From assembly GCA_035255485.1 (NCBI GenBank), contig DATEZO010000117.1, forward strand, positions 1 through 14,564: a DNA stretch of 14,564 bases, given 5' to 3'. Position numbers and translations under genes: made by a program. Each line of letters opens with the position of its first letter. Position 1 is the first letter of the stretch. This DNA comes from DATEZO01 sp035255485 (GTDB lineage: Bacteria > Pseudomonadota > Gammaproteobacteria > Burkholderiales > Burkholderiaceae_D). Shown here piece after piece: positions 8,338 to 14,502 of this stretch. The notes beneath the pieces are model-generated. The model was not told where the DNA came from and searched no databases. It saw only the letters and a program-made list of their open reading frames with translations.

Positions 8338-8386
8338 TTTATAGTGCTTTCACCAGTACTGCCTACTCTTAACTACCTACTCTTAA
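8338..8386 (-). promoter_or_regulatory. Putative promoter of the transporter operon with tandem 14-nt repeat
   Basis: On the minus strand a TATAAA (8343-8338) lies 27 nt upstream of the binding-protein start and could be a -10 element. No consensus -35 is present 17 nt further up. The region at and above the -35 position instead holds a tandem repeat: plus-strand ACTGCCTACTCTTAA at 8358-8372 and ACTACCTACTCTTAA at 8372-8386, with a 14-nt period and one mismatch. A weak -35 overlapped by repeats fits an activator-dependent promoter. This is inference from layout only. Confidence 0.4.
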
Positions 8387-8646
8387 TTTTCAACTGCGGC
8401 GCATAACCGCAAGAATATTTCATCTTTCAAGTCTTCTTGCCTCTGCGTGCGCTATCGCATGAAGGCTGTACGCGGAACCAGATACCACTGTATCGCAAAC
8501 CAGCTTGTGGACGGCCATCTGCAAAAATCGCAATACCTCGTGCACGGTTTTACCATGCGCTTCATCCATTTCAGATAGCGGCATTACCTGAATTAAACCT
8601 GAACTAAAATGCACTTCCGCATGGCCGGTATGATATACATAAATTG

Positions 8647-8663
8647 TTTGATGTCAAATCAAA
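8647..8663. promoter_or_regulatory. FNR-like imperfect inverted repeat
   Basis: TTTGAT at 8647-8652 and ATCAAA at 8658-8663 are inverted around a 5-nt spacer. The FNR consensus (TTGAT, 4 nt, ATCAA) has one base fewer, and FNR binding is sensitive to spacing. The half-sites match exactly and anaerobic control would make sense for these genes. Its status is therefore uncertain. Confidence 0.25.
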
Positions 8664-8929
8664 AACAGTTCAGGATACGGTTTATGCAAAACAATATAAT
8701 ATGAATCCGTACAAACATGGAAATTTATTTGCTTCGCTGTAGCTACCTGCATATCCAGTGCATGGAAAAGTATATTCAAGGTATATCACTGCTTCTTTCA
8801 TATGCAAGGCATGCGTTGTTGGCAAGTCGTTTTCACCGGCAGTAAATCTTTATTCATGCTGAATGCGTGCCAGCATTTACCGGCATCTCGCAGTCGAGCA
8901 TTTTCTTTCCGCATCAGGACCATTCGCCC

Positions 8930-9394
8930 ATGACACGCACTGTTTCTTCGAAAATATCTCCTAAAATATCCCCGGGCATTCTCCGCAATCTGGTTGGCTA
9001 CCACCTTCGCATGGCGCAGGTCATGATCTTCAGGGATTTTAATCAGGCGCTTGCAGAGCTTGAGATAACGCCCGCCATTTTCGGCGTGCTGGAAATCCTG
9101 AATCACAATAAGGGCCTGACCCAGACTCGACTTGCTACTGCGATCGGACTGGATCGTTCTTCACTGGTGCCGCTGCTCGACAAGCTGCAAAAACGGCAAC
9201 TGGTCGCCCGGGAAGTCTCCTCCGCAGACCGCCGCAGCAACCATCTTCACCTTACCGCCGAAGGCGAGCAACTCTTAAATGAGGCAGCACGACGAGTAAA
9301 ATTGCACGAGGAACGCGTTCTGGCATCATTAACCAAAAGCGAAGTAAAGCTTCTCATTCAGATGTTGACGAAGCTTGCAAAAAATGACACCTAA
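8930..9394 (+). CDS. MarR-family transcriptional regulator
   Basis: A 154-residue winged-helix DNA-binding protein, the usual MarR length. The start is set at the ATG at 8930, with AGGA about 10 nt upstream; an upstream GTG would add 21 unconserved residues. Helix-turn-helix and recognition helix lie at about 62-90 (GLTQTRLATAIGLDRSSLVPLLDKL), followed by the wing with the hallmark DRR sequence at 100-102. The N- and C-terminal helices form the dimer interface. Members usually repress their targets and are released by small ligands, often aromatic acids or their CoA esters; BadR of Rhodopseudomonas is a MarR regulator of anaerobic benzoate genes. Its place between the transporter and the benzoyl-CoA genes suggests it controls one or both. 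No cysteine is present, so a redox switch is unlikely. Confidence 0.9.
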   Translation: MTRTVSSKISPKISPGILRNLVGYHLRMAQVMIFRDFNQALAELEITPAIFGVLEILNHNKGLTQTRLATAIGLDRSSLVPLLDKLQKRQLVAREVSSADRRSNHLHLTAEGEQLLNEAARRVKLHEERVLASLTKSEVKLLIQMLTKLAKNDT

Positions 9395-9784
9395 TCTGCC
9401 TCACGGGCATTGACAGTGGTTAGCGCGTTTTCCATGGCACTGCGTTGAACCGGTGTGATTTGCAGGTACCGATTGCCGCATGGACATTTTCACAGCAGGT
9501 TATGGCAGCTCAATTCACACAGCGCTCCATTATTTTTGCGGAAGAGCATCAGAAAATTAAACGCTGCAGCCTTGTATGCATGCCGCAGGTAGGGTAATTT
9601 TTGTCTCAATACATACTACCGTGCGTATATTTTAAAGCCCCGTCAAATACACGGAAAATCGTGATATTTAGATCATACTCCCCCTAATTCTACCCCTCTC
9701 AAAGAAAACAAATAGAAAAACGAGGGCGCATTTTAGTTATTTAAAACTACGTCAACCGGGTTTTTTCCATTTCCAATTTGCATG

Positions 9785-9813
9785 TTGACAGCACTATACC
9801 TGCAATATAAAAT
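9785..9813 (+). promoter_or_regulatory. Sigma70-type promoter of the bzdV-like operon
   Basis: A perfect -35 TTGACA at 9785-9790 is followed after 17 nt by TAAAAT at 9808-9813, one mismatch from the -10 consensus. Transcription would start near 9820 and leave a leader of about 128 nt before the ATG at 9948. A promoter this close to consensus should be strong by itself, so control is probably by repression. Confidence 0.65.
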
Positions 9814-9850
9814 CCTTTTAATGCATTATATTTCCTTTTTATTTAGAAGA

Positions 9851-9868
9851 CATGTATTATCATACATG
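9851..9868. promoter_or_regulatory. Inverted repeat, probable repressor operator
   Basis: CATGTAT at 9851-9857 and ATACATG at 9862-9868 are exact inverted copies around TATC. The 18-nt length and symmetry are typical of MarR-family operators, and the site lies about 30 nt downstream of the predicted transcription start, where bound repressor would block RNA polymerase. The adjacent MarR-family protein is the natural candidate ligand. A close variant occurs upstream of the MarR gene at 8628-8640. Confidence 0.45.
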
Positions 9869-9897
9869 CTCTAAAGTCAAAGAAAATGGGCGCCAGC

Positions 9898-9944
9898 ATG
9901 AATTTGCCTGGTCGCCATGAAGCGTAAATCGATCACAGGCAAAT
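9898..9944 (+). promoter_or_regulatory. Leader hairpin covering the bzdV ribosome binding site, with a nine-codon ORF
   Basis: ATTTGCCTG at 9902-9910 is the exact reverse complement of CAGGCAAAT at 9936-9944. The right arm contains AGG, the only Shine-Dalgarno-like bases before the ATG at 9948, so the 9-bp stem would hide the ribosome binding site. The left arm lies within a tiny open frame, ATG at 9898 to TAA at 9927 (MNLPGRHEA), which has no clear ribosome binding site of its own. Translational control is a possibility suggested by the layout only. Confidence 0.35.
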
Positions 9945-9947
9945 ACT

Positions 9948-12497
9948 ATGGATACAGCAGCTAAAGTAGTAACGTGGTGGAAATCAGGCAATCCGGCTGC
10001 ATCTGCGAACTATGGCCCACAGGTTGAAATCACCATCGACGGCAAGTCCGTATCGGCCCCAGAAGGCAGTTCTGTACTTTCAGCGGCAACGGCAGCGAAC
10101 ATCTATATTCCGGCGCTATGCGCGCATCCGGATCTGCCACCCTCTTGCCAGCGCGGCGGCGGCGATGGCGCTTGTCAATTGTGTGTGGTCAAAGTGGCAG
10201 GGCAAGACGAATTACAGACCTCCTGCTCGTTACCGGTCAAAGCCGGCCTCACCATTACCACGACTACACCGGAAATCGAGCATCTTCGCAAGGACAGCAT
10301 TTCGAAAACGCTCGGCACGCATCCCCATGTCTGCCTGACCTGCCCGCAGCGCGACGGCTGCAGCCGCACGACCTGCTCCTACGGCAACCCGGTTGAAACG
10401 CGTTGCTGCTCGATCTTCAATACCTGCGAGCTACGCAAGGTGGCGGACTATGTCGGCATCCCGAACACCACGCCGCCATACAAGTCAGTGCGCCTGCCGG
10501 TAGTGCTGGACGAGCCCTTTTATGACCGCGATTACAACTTGTGCATCGACTGCCGTCGCTGCCTGGTAGCGTGCAACGATGTGCGCGGTGTCGGCTGCCT
10601 GGAAATCAAGGAAACCAACGGCCGCAAATGGGTCGGTACGATTGCGCCGACATTGCTTGAGTCGGGCTGCAAGTTCTGCAGCGCCTGCGTCGAGGTGTGT
10701 CCGACCGGCGCGCTGATGGATCGCACGCTGGATGTCTCGCACAAGGAAGAAACGCAAGTGCCGTGCAAGGCCGCCTGCCCGGCCGGCATCGATGTGCCGC
10801 GCTATGTGCAACTGGTCGGACTCGGCAAATATAGTGAAGCAACCGCAGTGGTGCGCGAAAAACTGCCGTTCCCCGGCATCCTTGGACGCGCCTGCTTCAG
10901 CCCGTGCGAGTCGGCCTGCCGCCGCAAGCACCTGGACGATCCGCTGTCGATCCGCAGCCTGAAACGCATTGCTGCCGACAACGACACCGGCCTGTGGCGC
11001 GCGCAATCGAAACAATTGCCACCCAGCGGACACAAGGCCGCCGTCATCGGCGCCGGCCCCGCTGGCCTGACCGCCGCCTATTACCTGGCCAAGAAAGGCC
11101 ATGCGGTCAGCGTGTTCGAAGCCCTGCCCGCCGCCGGCGGCATGGTGCGCTACGGCATACCGTCCTATCGCGTACCAACCGACATCATCGACCAGGAAGT
11201 GGCCGAAGTTGAAAAACTGGGTGTTGAATTCCGTTTCAATACCCGCGTTGAAAGTATCGACGAGTTGATGGGCCAAGGCTTTGAGTCAGTCTTCATCGGC
11301 ATCGGCGCGCAAGGCGGCGACAAGTTGGGCATTCCCGGCGACGACCTGCCGAACGTAGTCGATAGCCCGACCTTCCTGCGCGCTGCTGCCCAAGGCAAGG
11401 TCGGCACTCCGGAGTCAGACATCATGGTCGGCAAGCATGTCGCGGTCATCGGCGGTGGTAACGTCGCCACCGATAACTGCCGCTCCTCGCGGCGACTCGG
11501 CGGCGAGCAGGTGGACATGGTCTACCGCCGCACCCGCGAAGAAATGCCGGCGCGCGAAGACGAAGTACAGGGCTGCGTCGACGAAGGCGTGAACCTGCGC
11601 TATCTGACCGCGCCGAAGAAAATCGAGTTGAATGCCAGCGGCGCCAGCCGGCTCAAGGTCACTTACACTAAAATGGAATTGGGCGAACCCGACGCTAGCG
11701 GACGCCGCCGCCCTGTGGAAGTGGCCGGCAGCGAATTCCAGGAAGATGTCGATCTGGTCATCGCTGCTATCGGCCAACATGCGCAAACCTTTGATGGTTT
11801 CGGCGTGCAGGTCGGCAAGGGTGGACGCATCCAGGTGCGCGAAGATTCAATGCTGACCAGCCGTCCCGGTGTATTTGCCGGCGGCGACGTGGTGCTCGGG
11901 CCGGCCAGCCTGATCGAAGCAGTGGCGCAGGGCCGCAAGGCCGCCGCCGCGATCGACGCCTTCCTCGGCGGTGACGGCAACATCGAAGAAAAACTGCTAC
12001 CGGAAGACTGGGATACCGATCCGCACATCGGACGCGAAGACGGCTTCAATCAAAAGAAGCGCTTCCACCCGATCTTCATCGCCAACGACCAGCGCAACAA
12101 CTGGAACGAGGTTGAGCTCGGCTTCGATGCGGCCAGCGCGCAAGCGGAAGCGCTGCGCTGCCTGAAATGCAACCTGGCGGCCAATCTCGAAGGCATGGTG
12201 CTGCCGCCGGAAGCCTGGCTGGAGCTCAATGCGGACAATATCGGCAGCGTGACGATCGAGGCCGGTGTATACCACCTGCTCGACGCCGACAAGAAGGTGC
12301 TGGCAATCAAGGGCGTGGAGAATCTGCGCGAAGGCCTGCAAGCCATGCTCGACAAGGCTGACATTGCGCCCTTCTTCGTGTTCGAGGAGGCGCCCTTCTT
12401 CAGCCAGCGTGAAAACCAGCTGATACAAGCCTACATGCAGCAATACGGCGGCATGCCCCCCGGCGTGGGCGCTGATGAAATGGACGATCTGTTCTAA
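9948..12497 (+). CDS. bzdV: BzdV-like iron-sulfur flavoprotein, NAD(P)H:ferredoxin oxidoreductase candidate
   Basis: An 849-residue electron-transfer protein. It begins with a NuoG-like [2Fe-2S] domain (Cys58, 76, 79, 93, plus an extra Cys67) and a His-Cys3-like [4Fe-4S] motif (His125, Cys129, 132, 138). A ferredoxin-like pair follows (Cys199, 202, 205, 209 and Cys241, 244, 247, 251). A GltD-like module then has its cysteines at 273, 277, 316, 320 and 324, FAD motif GAGPAG at 368-373 and nucleotide motif GGGNVA at 502-507. The C-terminal 100 residues carry Cys738 and Cys741. Gene order identifies it with bzdV of Azoarcus. The likely role is electron exchange between NAD(P)H, ferredoxin and 2-oxoglutarate:ferredoxin oxidoreductase, feeding benzoyl-CoA reductase; the Azoarcus evansii 2-oxoglutarate enzyme has a GltD-like subunit. 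The direction of electron flow is unknown. The ribosome binding site is weak. Confidence 0.82.
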   Translation: MDTAAKVVTWWKSGNPAASANYGPQVEITIDGKSVSAPEGSSVLSAATAANIYIPALCAHPDLPPSCQRGGGDGACQLCVVKVAGQDELQTSCSLPVKAGLTITTTTPEIEHLRKDSISKTLGTHPHVCLTCPQRDGCSRTTCSYGNPVETRCCSIFNTCELRKVADYVGIPNTTPPYKSVRLPVVLDEPFYDRDYNLCIDCRRCLVACNDVRGVGCLEIKETNGRKWVGTIAPTLLESGCKFCSACVEVCPTGALMDRTLDVSHKEETQVPCKAACPAGIDVPRYVQLVGLGKYSEATAVVREKLPFPGILGRACFSPCESACRRKHLDDPLSIRSLKRIAADNDTGLWRAQSKQLPPSGHKAAVIGAGPAGLTAAYYLAKKGHAVSVFEALPAAGGMVRYGIPSYRVPTDIIDQEVAEVEKLGVEFRFNTRVESIDELMGQGFESVFIGIGAQGGDKLGIPGDDLPNVVDSPTFLRAAAQGKVGTPESDIMVGKHVAVIGGGNVATDNCRSSRRLGGEQVDMVYRRTREEMPAREDEVQGCVDEGVNLRYLTAPKKIELNASGASRLKVTYTKMELGEPDASGRRRPVEVAGSEFQEDVDLVIAAIGQHAQTFDGFGVQVGKGGRIQVREDSMLTSRPGVFAGGDVVLGPASLIEAVAQGRKAAAAIDAFLGGDGNIEEKLLPEDWDTDPHIGREDGFNQKKRFHPIFIANDQRNNWNEVELGFDAASAQAEALRCLKCNLAANLEGMVLPPEAWLELNADNIGSVTIEAGVYHLLDADKKVLAIKGVENLREGLQAMLDKADIAPFFVFEEAPFFSQRENQLIQAYMQQYGGMPPGVGADEMDDLF

Positions 12498-12518
12498 ACA
12501 GCCAATGCACACAAGTTA

Positions 12519-12545
12519 CCCGGACTCTCTTCTGTGGAGTCCGGG
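12519..12545 (+). other. Intercistronic hairpin between bzdV-like gene and dch
   Basis: CCCGGACTC at 12519-12527 and GAGTCCGGG at 12537-12545 form a perfect 9-bp GC-rich stem with a 9-nt loop. It starts 22 nt after the stop of the upstream gene. No T-run follows, so read-through is expected. It may stabilise the upstream message or set different levels for the two gene products. Confidence 0.65.
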
Positions 12546-12570
12546 ACGCGACAACACAACAAGGTGACAC

Positions 12571-13344
12571 ATGCCTGATTTCAAATTTCTCGAATATACG
12601 ACTGCAGACGGACTGGTAACGATTGCCATCAACCGCCCGCCCTACAACGTGCTCGACATCGCACTGATGGAAGAATTGAATAATGCGCTGGACGAAGCCG
12701 CCAAGGATGAATCCGCCAAAGTACTGATGATCACCGCCAAGGGCGAGAAAGTATTCTCAGCCGGTGTGGATGTCATGGATCACACGCCCGACAAGGTGGT
12801 GCAAATGATCGAGGTGTTCCACGGCATCCTCAAGCGCCTGATGGTGTTCCCGCTGCCGACAGTGGCGGCCTTGAACGGCTCGGCCATGGGCGGCGGCTGC
12901 GAACTGGCAATTGCCTGCGACATGGCGGTCGCCACCGAAGAAACCAAGCTGGGCCAACCGGAAATCAAGCTCGGTGTGTTTCCGCCGATCGCCGCGATTC
13001 TGATGCCGAAGGTGATGCCGCTGGCGCGCGCGATGGAATTGCTGCTGGGTGGCAATCTGATCGATGCGCAGGAAGCCAAGGCTCTCGGTCTCGTCAATCG
13101 CGTATTCCCGCGCGCCACGTTCGAGAAAGATGCACGCGCCTTTGTCGAGCAATTCCTGGTGCAATCGCGCGTCGCACTGATGTATACCAAGCGCGCCATC
13201 CGCGAAGCGTCCGGCAAGCCGTTCTTCGAGGCGTTGTTCTGGGTTGAACAGACTTACCTGAAGGATTTGATGTCCACCGCCGATGCCGTCGAAGGCTTGA
13301 ATTCCTTCATGGAAAAGCGCAAGCCGGTATGGAAAAACAAGTAG
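12571..13344 (+). CDS. dch: Cyclohexa-1,5-diene-1-carbonyl-CoA hydratase
   Basis: A 257-residue crotonase-family enzyme matching the dienoyl-CoA hydratase of anaerobic benzoate degradation (Dch of Thauera, BzdW of Azoarcus). It adds water to the dienoyl-CoA made by benzoyl-CoA reductase, giving 6-hydroxycyclohex-1-ene-1-carbonyl-CoA. The oxyanion hole is formed by FSAGVDV at 62-68 and the glycines of GSAMGGGCEL at 103-112. Glu111 and Glu131 (LGQPEIKLG) fall where the two catalytic glutamates of enoyl-CoA hydratase lie. The length is normal. AAGGTGA precedes the ATG. Gene order, followed directly by had and oah, makes this assignment much firmer than the crotonase fold alone would. Acting as a general enoyl-CoA hydratase is the less likely alternative. 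Confidence 0.9.
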   Translation: MPDFKFLEYTTADGLVTIAINRPPYNVLDIALMEELNNALDEAAKDESAKVLMITAKGEKVFSAGVDVMDHTPDKVVQMIEVFHGILKRLMVFPLPTVAALNGSAMGGGCELAIACDMAVATEETKLGQPEIKLGVFPPIAAILMPKVMPLARAMELLLGGNLIDAQEAKALGLVNRVFPRATFEKDARAFVEQFLVQSRVALMYTKRAIREASGKPFFEALFWVEQTYLKDLMSTADAVEGLNSFMEKRKPVWKNK

Positions 13345-13345
13345 T

Positions 13346-13369
13346 GCTGTAAGTAGCGCTGTAACTAGC
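13346..13369 (+). repeat. Tandem 12-nt repeat in the dch-had spacer
   Basis: GCTGTAAGTAGC at 13346-13357 and GCTGTAACTAGC at 13358-13369 are adjacent copies with one mismatch, and AAGTAGT at 13339-13345 across the dch stop codon resembles a partial third copy. It looks like a small slippage duplication behind the stop codon, about 23 nt before the had start, and leaves the had ribosome binding site (AGAGAGG) intact. Confidence 0.6.
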
Positions 13370-13392
13370 GCATTAATCACCAGAGAGGCAAC

Positions 13393-14463
13393 ATGATTCC
13401 GAAAACCATCCAAACCTGGCAGATGACCGAGCCGGGAAAGCTCGTGCGCACCGAGCTGCCGATGCCGACGCTCCAAGCCGGCGAAGCACTGGTCGAGATC
13501 CACGGCTGCGGCGTGTGTCACACCGATCTGTCCTATTTTTACATGGGCGTGCCGACGGTCCAGAAGCCGCCGCTGTCGCTCGGGCATGAAATTTCCGGCG
13601 TGGTCGTTGCCTGCGACGACGCGTCTCTGGTCGGTAAGGAAGTCATCATTCCTGCCGTGCTGCCCTGCAATGAATGTGAAATCTGCAAATCCGGGCGCGG
13701 CAACCGTTGCCTGAACCAAAAGATGCCGGGTAATTCGATGGGCATTTACGGCGGATTTTCCAGCCATATTCCGGTGCCGTCGCGGGATCTGTGCGTGGTA
13801 AGCAACCGCGGCAATATTCCGCTCGAACACTTGTCGGTAGTGGCCGATGCGGTCACTACGCCGTATCAGGCAGCCAAGCGCGCCAAGCTCAAGGCTGATG
13901 ACCTGGTGATCGTGATCGGCGCCGCCGGCGGCGTCGGCAGCTTCATGGTGCAGGTCGCCAAAGGCATGGGCGCCAAGGCAGTGGTCGGAATCGATATCAA
14001 TGAAGAAAAGCTGGAATTCATGAAGGGCTACGGCGCCGACTTCACGATCAATCCAAAGGGCAAGGATGCCAAGGAAATAAAAGAGCTGTTCAAGGGTTTT
14101 TGCAAGGAAAAAGGCATTCCCTCGAACTATGGCTGGAAAATTTTTGAAGTGACCGGCACCCAGCCGGGGCAAGAACTGGCACTGTCGCTGCTGTCCTTCA
14201 CCGGTACGCTGGTGGTGGTCGGCTACGGCACGGCACAAACTTCGTACATGCTATCCAAACTGATGGCATTCGATGCTGAGTTGATCGGATCCTGGGGCTG
14301 CCTGCCCTCGTACTATCCGGAGGTGCGCGACATGTGCCTGGACGGCAGGATCATTCTCGAACCTTTTGTCGAGACACGCCCGATGAGCCAGATCGCCGAA
14401 GTATTCGACGAAGCACATCACGGCAAACTGAAACGGCGCGTCATCCTGACTCCCGATTTCTGA
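13393..14463 (+). CDS. had: 6-hydroxycyclohex-1-ene-1-carbonyl-CoA dehydrogenase
   Basis: A 356-residue zinc-dependent medium-chain alcohol dehydrogenase. Catalytic-zinc residues are Cys42 (GVCHTD) and His65 (GHE), with Asp152 a likely third ligand. The structural-zinc loop has Cys92, 95, 98 and 106. The nucleotide fold shows GAAGGVG at 176-182 and Asp201 at the end of the second strand, which points to NAD+ rather than NADP+. Context and similarity identify it as Had/BzdX, which oxidises the 6-hydroxy intermediate to 6-oxocyclohex-1-ene-1-carbonyl-CoA. The length fits the family. AGAGAGG precedes the ATG. It is bracketed by the hydratase and hydrolase genes of the same pathway, spaced 48 and 39 nt, so the three are co-transcribed. 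Confidence 0.92.
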   Translation: MIPKTIQTWQMTEPGKLVRTELPMPTLQAGEALVEIHGCGVCHTDLSYFYMGVPTVQKPPLSLGHEISGVVVACDDASLVGKEVIIPAVLPCNECEICKSGRGNRCLNQKMPGNSMGIYGGFSSHIPVPSRDLCVVSNRGNIPLEHLSVVADAVTTPYQAAKRAKLKADDLVIVIGAAGGVGSFMVQVAKGMGAKAVVGIDINEEKLEFMKGYGADFTINPKGKDAKEIKELFKGFCKEKGIPSNYGWKIFEVTGTQPGQELALSLLSFTGTLVVVGYGTAQTSYMLSKLMAFDAELIGSWGCLPSYYPEVRDMCLDGRIILEPFVETRPMSQIAEVFDEAHHGKLKRRVILTPDF

Positions 14464-14502
14464 AGCGTTACAACCTACACGAACAACCCCAGGAGAATTG
14501 AT

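Larger units (their letters stand above)
8311..8929. other. Divergent intergenic region between binding-protein gene and MarR gene
   Basis: These 619 bp separate the minus-strand transporter operon from the plus-strand MarR regulator and should contain both promoters. I see a tandem repeat and a TATAAA near the transporter start, an FNR-like imperfect site at 8647-8663, a motif at 8628-8640 related to the inverted repeat upstream of the BzdV-like gene, and a TATAAT at 8695-8700 on the plus strand, possibly the MarR -10 element though without a good -35. A GTG-started 64-codon open frame at 8420-8614 on the minus strand lacks a ribosome binding site and any recognisable similarity. Confidence 0.5.
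9395..9947. other. AT-rich control region upstream of the benzoyl-CoA pathway operon
   Basis: These 553 bp hold no convincing gene. The first 200 bp, after the MarR stop, show nothing I can name; no intrinsic terminator is visible. From about 9600 the DNA is markedly AT-rich, with a strong promoter at 9785-9813, an inverted repeat at 9851-9868 and a leader hairpin containing a nine-codon open frame at 9898-9944. The layout is that of a dedicated regulatory region for the operon that begins at 9948. Confidence 0.55.

Noticed and set aside
8420..8614. 64-codon minus-strand frame in the transporter upstream region
   Set aside because: It needs a GTG start with no ribosome binding site, resembles nothing I recognise, and sits where promoter elements are expected. 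A small peptide cannot be fully ruled out.
8867..8929. GTG start adding 21 residues to the MarR protein
   Set aside because: The added residues are not MarR-like, and the ATG at 8930 gives the usual length.
9663..9677. CRP/FNR-like GTGAT...ATCAT pair upstream of the bzdV-like promoter
   Set aside because: The spacer is 6 nt, not the 4 nt expected between these halves, and the right half departs from consensus. The match is too weak to call.
10485..11276. 263-codon open frame on the minus strand inside the bzdV-like gene
   Set aside because: Antisense to a clearly conserved coding region, low-complexity His/Ala/Gly/Gln composition, no domain.
12757..14238. 493-codon open frame on the minus strand opposite dch and had
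   Set aside because: It lies entirely opposite two well-recognised enzymes. Its predicted peptide is rich in His, Arg, Gln and Ala, as expected from reading GC-biased coding DNA backwards, and it has no recognisable domain.
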